A stretch of 56,716 nucleotides of DNA from an uncultured Prevotella sp. (GCA_900315765.1 ONAK01000045.1:1-56716); one strand, 5' to 3'. Shown: positions 23,976-31,457, counted from the stretch's first letter. Notes: a model not told the origin generated them from the letters alone. Program-made: numbers and translations.

Positions 23976-25821
23976 ATTTTTTTATTATCTCTTCGAACGC
24001 ATTTACAAGTTCTTCTACTACGAATGGCTGGCCCTTTACCTGATTGAACTGGTAAGGAACGAAACCATCGACCTTCATGCGGAGGTAAGCAGCGAGCTGA
24101 CCCATGTTCTGCTCGGCTACAACTACCTTCTTGTACTTCTTCAGTACCTCGGCAGTATTCTTTGGCAGTGGGTTCAGATACTTGAACTGAGCCTGAGCTA
24201 CCTTGTATCCCTTTGCACGGAGCTCGTCCATTGCAGAGTGCAAATGGCCGTAAGTAGATCCGAAGCCTACGATGAGCAGGTCGGCATCCTGTGCGTCGCC
24301 ATCAACGTCAAGATCGGGCACCTGAATGTTATCAATTTTCTGCTGGCGCAGACGTGTCATCAAGTCGTGATTCTCAGGGCTTGTTGAGATAGCACCTGTC
24401 TCAGAATCCTTCTCAAGTCCACCAAGGATATGAGTGAATCCCTCGCGGCCAGGAACAGCCCAGTAGCGAGTTCCGTTTTCGGCACGCATATATGGAGTCC
24501 ACTTACCCTTCAGTTCCTCAGGAACATATGGAGGATTAATAGCATCAAGCTTAGCCATCTCAGGCAGCTTGAATGCTCCAGAACCATTAGCAATATAAGC
24601 ATCGGTGAGCAGGACAACAGGTGTCATATGCTCGAGGGCAATCTTGGCAGCCTGATAAGCAGCATCGAAACAGTCGGCAGGGCTGGTAGCTGCCATGACA
24701 GGCATTGGGCTTTCACCATTACGTCCGAAGAGTGCCTGCAGCAGGTCGGTCTGCTCACTCTTGGTTGGCAGACCAGTAGCAGGACCACCACGCTGTACGT
24801 CGAGAACTACCAGAGGCAGCTCCATGATAACAGCCAGGTTCATGGCCTCGCTCTTAAGACATACACCTGGACCTGAGGTAGAGGTAACGCCGAGTGCTCC
24901 TGCGAATGAAGCACCGAGTGCTGATGCACAGCCGCTGATCTCGTCCTCGCACTGAACGGTGATGACACCGCATGACTTATGCTTAGAAAGCTCGTGCAGA
25001 ACATCGGTGGCTGGTGTGATAGGATATGAACCCAGGTAGAGGCGCAGGCCAGCCTTCTCGGCAGCTGCAATGAAACCATAGGCGGTAGCCTTGTTACCTG
25101 TGATATCCATATAGCGTCCAGGAGTCTTCTCCTTGGTTTCTACGCGATAAACATTGATGGCACTTGAGTGAGTGTTGTGTCCGTAGTCCCAACCAGCCTG
25201 GATAACCTTGATGTTAGCCTCGGCAATAGCGGGTTTCTTGGCAAATTTCTCCTTCAGGAAGTTACCTACTAGGTTCAGGTCGCGGTCGAAGAGCCAGCAA
25301 ACAAGTCCGAGAGCGAACATGTTACGGCACTTCAGCATAGCTTTGTTGTCCATGCCGCTATCGGCCAGGCAGTCCTTAACCATAGTGGTAAGTGGGCACT
25401 GGATCACACGGTCTGGGTCGATCCCCATCTCACCGAGGTAATCTTCAGTCTTGAACTGAGCCTTCTCCAGATCCTTAGGACCAAACGAGTCGGTGTCGAT
25501 GATGATAGTAGCACCAGGTTTGGCATAACGATACTGAGTCTTAAGTGCAGCAGCGTTCATGGCAACCAGAACGTCGCACTTGTCGCCAGGAGTGTAGACT
25601 TTACCTGCGCCGATGTGCACCTGGAAACCAGACACACCAGTAAGCGAGCCTTGCGGGGCACGGATATCAGCGGGATAGTCGGGGAACGTAGAAATGCCAT
25701 TACCAACGGTGGCACTAACCGTAGAGAAGATGTTTCCAGCGAGCTGCATGCCGTCGCCAGAATCACCAGAGAAGCGTACAACCACTTGGTCTAGCTCCTT
25801 CACTTCCAATGTTTCTGCCAT
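23974..25821 (-). CDS. korA: 2-oxoacid:ferredoxin oxidoreductase, fused gamma-alpha subunit
   Basis: 615 residues from the ATG at 25821 (MAETLEVKELDQVVVRFSGD); the longer frame to 25896 runs over the promoter. The gamma domain spans about residues 12-190 (VRFSGDSGDGMQLAGNIFS), then the pyrimidine-binding alpha domain starts around 215 (ITGNKATAYGFIAAAEKAGLRLYLGSYPITPATDVLHELSK), followed by the C-terminal domain (ADLLIVGFGSTYGHLHSAMDEL). This is the standard two-gene Kor arrangement of anaerobic Bacteroidales. The stop codon lies 73 bp before the korB start, with the CTCTGT word array in between. Confidence 0.9.
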   Translation of the reverse strand: MAETLEVKELDQVVVRFSGDSGDGMQLAGNIFSTVSATVGNGISTFPDYPADIRAPQGSLTGVSGFQVHIGAGKVYTPGDKCDVLVAMNAAALKTQYRYAKPGATIIIDTDSFGPKDLEKAQFKTEDYLGEMGIDPDRVIQCPLTTMVKDCLADSGMDNKAMLKCRNMFALGLVCWLFDRDLNLVGNFLKEKFAKKPAIAEANIKVIQAGWDYGHNTHSSAINVYRVETKEKTPGRYMDITGNKATAYGFIAAAEKAGLRLYLGSYPITPATDVLHELSKHKSCGVITVQCEDEISGCASALGASFAGALGVTSTSGPGVCLKSEAMNLAVIMELPLVVLDVQRGGPATGLPTKSEQTDLLQALFGRNGESPMPVMAATSPADCFDAAYQAAKIALEHMTPVVLLTDAYIANGSGAFKLPEMAKLDAINPPYVPEELKGKWTPYMRAENGTRYWAVPGREGFTHILGGLEKDSETGAISTSPENHDLMTRLRQQKIDNIQVPDLDVDGDAQDADLLIVGFGSTYGHLHSAMDELRAKGYKVAQAQFKYLNPLPKNTAEVLKKYKKVVVAEQNMGQLAAYLRMKVDGFVPYQFNQVKGQPFVVEELVNAFEEIIKK

Positions 25822-25853
25822 AATATTTCGTTTAATTACTAACTTTTGGGGTG

Positions 25854-25861
25854 CAAATTTA
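25854..25861 (-). promoter_or_regulatory. -7 promoter element of korAB
   Basis: Minus-strand TAAATTTG followed by CACCCC, 32 bp before the ATG at 25821. Confidence 0.65.
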
Positions 25862-25940
25862 TTCATTTCTGACGGGAAAACCAAAAGAAAACGCAAAAAA
25901 ATGCGAATTTAGGCCCGAAAAATTGTCATAAATGCATAAA

Positions 25941-26819
25941 TTAGGTTTTTTGTAGTGACAATATGAAACCTGCCCGACAGCCCTCAAATGGTTTCTCTGC
26001 AAGTTCGAGCATGCCACCTTGTTGTATCATCATCCTGCGACTTAGTGACAACCCGATGCCGCTACCGCTACGTTTTGTGGTAAAGAATGGCACAAAAAGC
26101 GACTGTCGGTTTTCGGCCGGAATAGGCATACCGTCGTTTCCTACGTATAATGATAATGATTGGTTGTGGGATGTTTCTTCATTATTTATTAAAGTAATCA
26201 CGATCTTCTGTGCTTCGGCCTCTATGGCGTTTTTTATAAGGTTTATCAACACTTGTCGCAGCATACCTGCATCGGCATTTACATTGATGCCTGAAGGTAC
26301 GTTGATTTCCCAACTTACTTGTGGATAAGCCCTGCAGATGTCATCCAGCATTTGTCTTAGCAGGATATCCTTCAGTACGGGTTTCTCCAGTTCCGACATC
26401 TTTCGATAGTTGGCTACGAAATCACTCAGATGGCGTGATGTGTCGTGAATGGCGCGTATGCCGTCTTCAAGTGGTGTGCCTTTTACGTCGGTGCGGTTTA
26501 GCATCGATTGGCTGATGCTGGTGATGGGGGCTGTGGCGTTCATCATCTCATGTGTCAGCACACGGGTTAGCCGTTCCCATGATTCAACCTCGTTTTGGCT
26601 TACTTGTTGGCGGATAATGCTACCTAACTGGTTGAGTGTCTCTTGCATAGCACGCTCACCTGGCAGCAGCCCATTTGTAGGCAGGCGGAAAGTGAAGTCT
26701 TGATTGCGGATGGCTTCCTGCATCAAGTGGGCACGTAGTCGTAGTTTCCGCTGGTGATGGAAATACGCAACACCTACTACCAAACACCCTACACCTATTA
26801 TAATATATAGAGTAATCAT
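25941..26819 (-). CDS. Membrane sensor histidine kinase (NtrB/PilS-like)
   Basis: 292 residues: one N-terminal transmembrane helix (about 2-21), a short linker, the H-box LTRVLTHEMMNATAPITSIS with the phospho-accepting His near residue 90, the N-box LINLIKNAIEAEA, a G1-type LYVGNDGMPIP in which Asn replaces the usual Asp, the F-box LFVPFFTTKR and the G2 box GSGIGLSLSRRM. There is no periplasmic sensor domain, so the input is unclear. It follows the response regulator gene by 16 bp and is surely cotranscribed with it. The pair is divergent from the tolC-macA efflux genes, its likely target. Confidence 0.88.
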   Translation of the reverse strand: MITLYIIIGVGCLVVGVAYFHHQRKLRLRAHLMQEAIRNQDFTFRLPTNGLLPGERAMQETLNQLGSIIRQQVSQNEVESWERLTRVLTHEMMNATAPITSISQSMLNRTDVKGTPLEDGIRAIHDTSRHLSDFVANYRKMSELEKPVLKDILLRQMLDDICRAYPQVSWEINVPSGINVNADAGMLRQVLINLIKNAIEAEAQKIVITLINNEETSHNQSLSLYVGNDGMPIPAENRQSLFVPFFTTKRSGSGIGLSLSRRMMIQQGGMLELAEKPFEGCRAGFILSLQKT

Positions 26820-26835
26820 AGCTCTCAGTTCTCAA

Positions 26836-27363
26836 CTAATTCAGTCGTTTCATCTTGTTGTACAGAGTCTGGCGTGTGATGCCGAGTAACTCAGCTGCTT
26901 GAGTAAGATTTCCGTGACAATGGTCGATGGTACGGCGGATGTGATCCTTCTCAATCTCATCGAGACTAACTATCTCGTTCTTCATGTCGAGCACATCTTT
27001 CAGTTTGTGTACCAGTTCGTCGTTGTCCCAAGGTTTGGTTATAAAGTCGGCTGCTCCGCTCTTCAATCCCTTTACCGCCAGGTTCACATCAGCGTATGCT
27101 GTCAGCAGTACTATTGGCGTTTCAGGATGCTGCTTGCGTATGGTGCGAAGCCAAAACAGTCCCTCCTGTCCGTTGTTTACACCAAGCGTGAAATTCATGT
27201 CCAACAGAATGATATCGATGTTCTGCTGAGCCATCAGCTTCAATATTTCATCTGGTTTACTTGTTGTAAGTACTTGGTCGAAAGTCTCGTCAAGCAGATA
27301 GTGCATCGCCGTCAGTATCGAGGCGTTGTCATCAGCGATTAATATAGTTCCGTATTTGTTCAT
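26836..27363 (-). CDS. Response regulator with receiver and Fis-type HTH but no AAA+ domain
   Basis: 175 residues. The receiver covers about 1-120: ILIADDN acidic pair at 11-12, the phosphorylated Asp in DIILLDMNF near 54, the conserved Thr in LLTAYAD and Lys in FITKPWD. A Fis-type helix-turn-helix follows at about 135-175 (HCHGNLTQAAELLGITRQTLYNKMKR). NtrC relatives carry a 240-residue AAA+ domain between these parts to drive sigma-54 polymerase; here it is absent, giving a PrrA/RegA-like layout that should act with normal polymerase. The start codon is only 5 bp after the -7 box. Confidence 0.88.
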   Translation of the reverse strand: MNKYGTILIADDNASILTAMHYLLDETFDQVLTTSKPDEILKLMAQQNIDIILLDMNFTLGVNNGQEGLFWLRTIRKQHPETPIVLLTAYADVNLAVKGLKSGAADFITKPWDNDELVHKLKDVLDMKNEIVSLDEIEKDHIRRTIDHCHGNLTQAAELLGITRQTLYNKMKRLN

Positions 27364-27368
27364 GGGTG

Positions 27369-27376
27369 CAAAGTTA
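27369..27376 (-). promoter_or_regulatory. -7 promoter element of the two-component operon
   Basis: Minus-strand TAACTTTG, CACCC, then ATG: a leaderless or nearly leaderless transcript is predicted. Confidence 0.65.
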
Positions 27377-27385
27377 CTACTTTCT

Positions 27386-27423
27386 GTCTAAAAATCATAC
27401 ATCTGAGTGTATAAATTTTAGAC
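27386..27423. promoter_or_regulatory. 38-bp nested dyad, candidate operator of the response regulator
   Basis: Perfectly symmetric layout GTCTAAAA-N3-ATACA-N6-TGTAT-N3-TTTTAGAC between the divergent response-regulator and tolC-like promoters. Both arm pairs are exact inverted repeats. Fis-type HTH dimers bind such dyads. Confidence 0.65.
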
Positions 27424-27473
27424 GTTCTGTTTTGGGGAGGATAAAACACCATTTACGATTGTAATAAAACATC

Positions 27474-27481
27474 TATCTTTG
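27474..27481 (+). promoter_or_regulatory. -7 promoter element of the tolC-macA genes
   Basis: TATCTTTG followed by CAG, 15 bp before the ATG at 27497. No -24/-12 (TGGC-N8-TTGC) sigma-54 promoter is seen here, consistent with the missing AAA+ domain of the regulator. Confidence 0.65.
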
Positions 27482-27496
27482 CAGTACAAAATACAA

Positions 27497-28834
27497 ATGA
27501 TTATGATAAGAACGATTCTCTGTTTCTCTGTATCTCTGTGTTTTCTGTCTGCACAGGCGCAGATGTTGAACATGCGGCAATGTATGCAGTATGCCGTGGA
27601 ACATAACCACGATGTGAAGCGGGCCGAGTTGGAACTCGACAACTATAAGGCTCAGAAGATTAGCGCTATTGGCAACTTTCTGCCTTCGATGGATGCAGGC
27701 ATTGGTGCCCAGTACAATTTCGGACGTGCCATTGATCCTGAGACGAATACCTATACTGATGTCAGTACCTTTTATAATGGTTATCAGCTGTCGGCCTCGT
27801 TGCCAGTATTCGATGGGTTCAGTCGCCTGAATGCACTTAAAGCAGCTAAGGCTGGCGTGCTGATGGGGCGAGCCGGTTTGCGCCAGCGTCAGGATCAGAC
27901 TGCGCTTGATGTGTTGCAAGCCTATGTCAATGTGGCTTATTACGATGGGCTGGTTAAGATGGCAGAGGAAAAGGTGGAGGAAACAATACTTCTGCTAAAG
28001 CAGACTCAGGTGCTTGAGGAGGTAGGGCGTAAGAGTGTAGCCGATGTGGCTCAGGTGGAATCGCAGAAGGCTGAAGCCGACTACGAGCTGATTCGCCAGC
28101 AGAACCTCTTTACCTCGGCCTTACTGGAACTGAAGAAGACCATGAGCTATCCCATAAACGATAGCCTTAGCCTTGAATTTGTTCCCAACGTGGGAACATT
28201 TCATTCCCAACGAGGGAATATTTTATTCCCAACGTGGGAACAAATTCTGGATAACGAACACCATCCAGAGTTGCTCCGTGCCCGCTATCAGATGCAGGCT
28301 TCGAAGCACGAGTGGCATCAGGCCCGTGCCTCTCTCTTACCTGCTCTCTCTTTGAGCGCGGGCCTGAGTACCACTTATTTTAAGACGCTGAACTCTGAGA
28401 CAACAACCTCGTTCAGCAGTCAGTTTAAGAATAATATGGGTGAGTATATAGGCGCCACACTCAGCATTCCACTCTTTAACCGTCTGCAGTCAATTACCAA
28501 TGTCCGCAGGGCGAAAAACAACTATAAGATGGCATGCGAGGCTTATGAGCAGAAACATCTGGAGCTGGAAAAACTGAGTCGTGAGGCCTGGAACGACTGG
28601 CAGGGCTATCTGAAGCAGACGGTTCAGATGGAGAAAAAGGTTGAGGCCGATTCGCTGGCTTATCAGCTCACACGGCGCCAGTATGAGGAAGGGCTGTCTA
28701 CAGCCATCGACCTGCATACCACGTCATCGCAGTTACTCAACTCAAAGGCCATCCTGCTGCAATGTCAGCTGATGACGATGGTGAAACACGAATTAGTAAG
28801 ATATTATAATGGCGAAACAATATGGACAGAGTAA
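27497..28834 (+). CDS. TolC-family outer-membrane efflux protein
   Basis: 445 residues from the ATG at 27497 (27503 also possible). The signal peptide MIRTILCFSVSLCFLSAQAQ is encoded largely by a CTCTGTNT word array. The mature protein has the two repeated TolC halves: MRQCMQYAVEHNHDVKRAELELDNYKAQK, then LDVLQAYVNVAYYDGLVKMAEEKVEE, and in the second half HPELLRARYQMQASKHEW and YEEGLSTAIDLHTTSSQLLNSK. It forms the outer-membrane exit duct. Between the halves, residues VPNVGTF to FPTWEQI are encoded by a three-unit 22-bp palindromic element that keeps the frame. The gene overlaps the adaptor gene by 13 bp. Confidence 0.9.
   Translation: MIMIRTILCFSVSLCFLSAQAQMLNMRQCMQYAVEHNHDVKRAELELDNYKAQKISAIGNFLPSMDAGIGAQYNFGRAIDPETNTYTDVSTFYNGYQLSASLPVFDGFSRLNALKAAKAGVLMGRAGLRQRQDQTALDVLQAYVNVAYYDGLVKMAEEKVEETILLLKQTQVLEEVGRKSVADVAQVESQKAEADYELIRQQNLFTSALLELKKTMSYPINDSLSLEFVPNVGTFHSQRGNILFPTWEQILDNEHHPELLRARYQMQASKHEWHQARASLLPALSLSAGLSTTYFKTLNSETTTSFSSQFKNNMGEYIGATLSIPLFNRLQSITNVRRAKNNYKMACEAYEQKHLELEKLSREAWNDWQGYLKQTVQMEKKVEADSLAYQLTRRQYEEGLSTAIDLHTTSSQLLNSKAILLQCQLMTMVKHELVRYYNGETIWTE
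27515..27550. repeat. 8-bp word array (CTCTGTNT) encoding the tolC signal peptide core
   Basis: CTCTGTTT, CTCTGTAT, CTCTGTGT and a degenerate fourth unit, giving Leu/Cys/Phe/Ser/Val codons. It matches the words in the korA-korB spacer. Confidence 0.6.
28181..28246. repeat. Three palindromes with exact 22-bp period, in frame inside the tolC-like gene
   Basis: Units start at 28181, 28203 and 28225; each carries RTTCCCAACGWGGGAAY, a palindrome of TTCCC/GGGAA around AACGW, followed by an AT-rich ATTTY-type tail. Because 22 is not a multiple of three, each unit is read in a different frame (VPNVGTF, HSQRGNIL, FPTWEQI), but three units add 66 bp and preserve the gene frame. Confidence 0.85.
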
Positions 28835-30075
28835 TTGAAAAGACAAGGACACAACAGCTTAAGAAGTATTGGCTGCATTTGGTTTCTGGGTGTTTGGTGT
28901 TGGGTGTTGGTAGTTGGCTGGTGTTTGGCCATCATGCCTCGACACTCAAGGTGAATCGCGACGAGCTGACCATCAGCGACGTGCAACGGGCTGAGTTTAA
29001 GGACTATGTGCGTACCAACGGACAGGTGATGCCCATCCAAATCGTTCAGATATCGCCCGAAGAAGGCGGCATCGTGCTGGAAAAGGTGGTAGAAGAGGGT
29101 ACACACGTAAAGAAAGGCGATGTCATCGTAAGATTGTCGAACTCGAACCTCGACTTGCAGATTCTGAATGCTGAGGCAGAGCTGGCTGAGAAGCAGAACC
29201 TGCTGCGCAACACTCAGGTGGCTATGCAACAGGACCGACTGAACAACCAGACTGAGCAGGCTCAACTGGATATGGACACCCAGCGCAAGCAGCGTACCTA
29301 CGAGCAGAACAAGCGCCTTTATGGCGAAAAGCTCATCAGCAAGGAGGACTATATCAAATCGCAAGAGGACTATCAGCTCTCTGCCAAGAAACGCTCGCTC
29401 ATCTCCAAGCGCCTGAAGCAGGACTCGCTCTATCGCACCACACAGATGGACCAGATGGAAGATAATCTGCAGAATATGCGAAGGAATGTGGTGCTGGTGC
29501 GCCAGCGCAAAGATAAACTTGAGGTGCGTTCTGCTATTGATGGTGAACTGGGCTTGCTCGATGTTGAGTTAGGACAGAGCATCCAGCCAGGTCAGAAGAT
29601 CGGTCAGCTGAATGATCTCAGCGACTATAAGGTGCAGGCACAGATCGACGAGCACTATATCGACCGTGTGCGCCAAGGGCTTACAGCTACCTTCACCCGT
29701 GGCGACAAGAAATATCAGTTGCAGGTGCGCAAGGTTTATCCTGAGGTGCGTGATGGCAAGTTCCGCTGCGACTTCATCTTCAAAGGCGAGCGTCCTGATA
29801 ACATCCGCTCAGGTCAAACCTATTATATCGACCTTGAGTTGGGGCAGCCTGAGCAGGCCGTCATCATCCCTCGTGGCACCTTCTTCCAGACCACAGGTGG
29901 CCAATGGATATTTGTACTCGACAAGGGTGGGCAGAAAGCCTATCGCCGCAACATCCGCGTGGGGCGTCAGAATCCTCAGCACTACGAGATTCTCGAAGGT
30001 CTGGAACCAGGCGAGCGTGTCGTGACCAGTGGCTACGAGGCATTTAAGGATAATGAAGTATTGGTAATAAAGTAA
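28822..30075 (+). CDS. Periplasmic adaptor (HlyD/MacA family) of an efflux system
   Basis: 417 residues. One N-terminal membrane helix (about 14-34, encoded by a GGTGTTTG-type word array), a barrel-sandwich lipoyl-like half (MPIQIVQISPEEGGIVLEKVVEEGTHVKKGDVIVRL), a long coiled-coil hairpin (about 105-225, rich in Gln/Glu/Lys), the returning half DKLEVRSAIDGELGLLDVELGQSIQPGQKIGQ, and the beta-barrel and membrane-proximal domains to the end. It links the inner-membrane MacB-type permeases to TolC. It overlaps the tolC-like gene by 13 bp, so the two are cotranslated. Confidence 0.9.
   Translation: MDRVIEKTRTQQLKKYWLHLVSGCLVLGVGSWLVFGHHASTLKVNRDELTISDVQRAEFKDYVRTNGQVMPIQIVQISPEEGGIVLEKVVEEGTHVKKGDVIVRLSNSNLDLQILNAEAELAEKQNLLRNTQVAMQQDRLNNQTEQAQLDMDTQRKQRTYEQNKRLYGEKLISKEDYIKSQEDYQLSAKKRSLISKRLKQDSLYRTTQMDQMEDNLQNMRRNVVLVRQRKDKLEVRSAIDGELGLLDVELGQSIQPGQKIGQLNDLSDYKVQAQIDEHYIDRVRQGLTATFTRGDKKYQLQVRKVYPEVRDGKFRCDFIFKGERPDNIRSGQTYYIDLELGQPEQAVIIPRGTFFQTTGGQWIFVLDKGGQKAYRRNIRVGRQNPQHYEILEGLEPGERVVTSGYEAFKDNEVLVIK
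28878..28930. repeat. 7-8 bp word array (GGTGTTTG/GGTGTTGG) encoding the adaptor membrane helix
   Basis: Several imperfect GGTGTTTGG/GGTGTTGG units in tandem, translated as VSGCLVLGVGSWLVFG, the transmembrane helix itself. Confidence 0.55.
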
Positions 30076-30115
30076 AAAAATAATGTTGAAATGGCTCGAA
30101 TACAGGAAGATTGTG

Positions 30116-30123
30116 TATTTTTG
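30116..30123 (+). promoter_or_regulatory. -7 promoter element of the winged-helix regulator gene
   Basis: TATTTTTG followed by CAGACGG, 22 bp ahead of the ATG at 30146. Confidence 0.6.
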
Positions 30124-30145
30124 CAGACGGAATCATAAATAGACG

Positions 30146-30745
30146 ATGATGAAGGAAAGAATAGTGGCCGAGGATATGGCTTGCGCGCTGACGAAAGCAT
30201 TGGACCAGCAGCAGAGCGATGTCATCAGTACCGACACCATCCGTGTGTTTAACAGCTATCTCAAGTTGGACGAGCTTCGTGGTAATGCCGTGCTGGCTGT
30301 GACCACCCGACAAAACGGCTTGCGCTGCGAACCTAAGTGCTCTGTCGCTACCATTTTCGCAATGTCCGACCAGCGACCAGCCTCAGTCTTGTGGACGATG
30401 GCGTTGTTGTGGGCGTTCTTCTGTTTTTGGCATTATCGCAAACAGGTAAATCTTGTGGCGTTTGGCGGTCTGGCCTATGCTGAAGCCGAAGGCCGTTTCT
30501 ACGATACGAATGGCCAGCAGGTAAGGCTCACTCCTATGCAGCAGCAATTGATGGAGATGTTCTTCCGTAGCGAGTCGCATCAGCTCTCGAAAACAGAGAT
30601 ATGCGATGCCCTTTGGCCTAAGAAGGATGATGCTAACGATACGCTCTATACCCTGATTCGACGCTTAAAACCCATCATTGAGGCGCATTCCAATCTGATG
30701 ATAGAGTCAGATAGAGGTCGTGCTTACGAGTTGAAAGTCAAATAG
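30146..30745 (+). CDS. Membrane-anchored winged-helix (OmpR/PhoB-type) regulator
   Basis: 199 residues (start 30146 or 30149). An N-terminal region of about 75 residues is followed by one membrane helix (SVLWTMALLWAFFCFWHYRK, about 79-98) and a C-terminal winged helix (about 115-199): VRLTPMQQQLMEMFFRSESHQLSKTEICDALWPKKDDANDTLYTLIRRLKPIIEA...RGRAYELK. This reverses the ToxR order, with the DNA-binding part after the helix, and there is no receiver domain. OmpR/PhoB folds bind direct repeats one helical turn apart; such TGTCAG repeats begin 10 bp after its stop codon and recur at 33498. Control of both neighbours is inference. Confidence 0.75.
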   Translation: MMKERIVAEDMACALTKALDQQQSDVISTDTIRVFNSYLKLDELRGNAVLAVTTRQNGLRCEPKCSVATIFAMSDQRPASVLWTMALLWAFFCFWHYRKQVNLVAFGGLAYAEAEGRFYDTNGQQVRLTPMQQQLMEMFFRSESHQLSKTEICDALWPKKDDANDTLYTLIRRLKPIIEAHSNLMIESDRGRAYELKVK

Positions 30746-30754
30746 TTAGCCGTC

Positions 30755-30782
30755 TGTCAGCTAATTGTCAGACAAATGTCAG
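30755..30782 (+). promoter_or_regulatory. Three TGTCAG direct repeats with 11-bp period, candidate operator
   Basis: TGTCAG at 30755-30760, 30766-30771 and 30777-30782, exactly 11 bp apart. The last ends 32 bp before the -7 box TACCTTTG (30815-30822), whose -33 position (TTCG) is poor, as expected for an activated promoter. Confidence 0.7.
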
Positions 30783-30802
30783 GCAAATCATTCGTCAGAG
30801 CC

Positions 30803-30851
30803 AGAATCTCTTCATACCTTTGCATTAAAAAAGCAGGTATGAAGAGATTCT
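30803..30851. promoter_or_regulatory. 16-bp inverted repeat spanning the -7 box and the start codon of the 30839 gene
   Basis: AGAATCTCTTCATACC (30803-30818) and GGTATGAAGAGATTCT (30836-30851). The left arm runs into the -7 box at 30815-30822 and the right arm contains the ATG. A 12-bp version occurs at 33540-33582. Confidence 0.65.
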
Positions 30852-31381
30852 TGTTTCTATCTATGTTGGTTTTCATCATTATCATGGTGTGGATGTCGGT
30901 TTATGAAAAGGAAGACCACTTGCCGTTATTGCAAAAGTTAGAACGTGCGATGAGGTTGACCAGGATGAAGGTGTACCATGATGACGATTACGACTATACG
31001 GTGCGCTATCCATCGTTTTTTGAACAGGCGCCCGACTCCTTAATGGATAAAGGTTGCTGCCGCTTCAGTTTCTGGCATGATAGTATTGAGATTGTGCAGA
31101 CGGTGTTTGTGGAGCAGAACCCTGAAGGTCTTACCATCGAGCAAGCCATGCACAAATATACCTTAGCTCTCCATGCCACATCTCAACAAAAAGGTCATGG
31201 CGGTTTCATTCTCTCAGGTCATATTCTCGATGATGAAGGTAGATTAACAGCCCGTTGCTTCTATGTCAAGTTTGTGAAACATCGTAAACTTTGGTTCGTG
31301 CAGTCGCTCACCTATCCCGAAGCCTGCAAACCCTCCCTAAAGCGTTTAATGGCAGAAATAGACAATTGGAAAGTATGGTGA
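30839..31381 (+). CDS. Membrane-anchored protein of unknown function
   Basis: 180 residues from the ATG at 30839. A hydrophobic N-terminus (MKRFLFLSMLVFIIIMVWMS) acts as a signal anchor. The rest is a soluble domain with the pieces YDYTVRYPSFFEQAPDS, CCRFSFWHDSIEIVQTVFVE and CFYVKFVKHRKLWFVQSLTYPE, in the style of alpha/beta lipid- or peptide-binding folds, but I do not recognise the family. The frame extends upstream to 30776, through the -7 box, so the later ATG is chosen. It shares its promoter design with the barrel gene at 33574. Confidence 0.65.
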   Translation: MKRFLFLSMLVFIIIMVWMSVYEKEDHLPLLQKLERAMRLTRMKVYHDDDYDYTVRYPSFFEQAPDSLMDKGCCRFSFWHDSIEIVQTVFVEQNPEGLTIEQAMHKYTLALHATSQQKGHGGFILSGHILDDEGRLTARCFYVKFVKHRKLWFVQSLTYPEACKPSLKRLMAEIDNWKVW

Positions 31382-31402
31382 AAGAGTTAAGTAATGTTAA
31401 GA

Positions 31403-31410
31403 TAAGTTTG
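31403..31410 (+). promoter_or_regulatory. Possible -7 element for the sigma/anti-sigma operon
   Basis: TAAGTTTG, 47 bp before the ATG at 31458. It is a weaker candidate than the others because no CACC follows. Confidence 0.4.
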
Positions 31411-31457
31411 ACTTTGGTTTGTTTCTGTGTCTAATAAGTGTACAGCAGATTTGAAGC

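Noticed and set aside
27420-27500. Sigma-54 promoter for the tolC-like gene
   Set aside because: No TGGC-N8-TTGC spacing is found, and the response regulator lacks the AAA+ domain.
30839-31381. Anti-sigma or FecR-type role for the anchored unknown protein
   Set aside because: It has a hydrophobic anchor at the very N-terminus and no cytoplasmic sigma-binding region.
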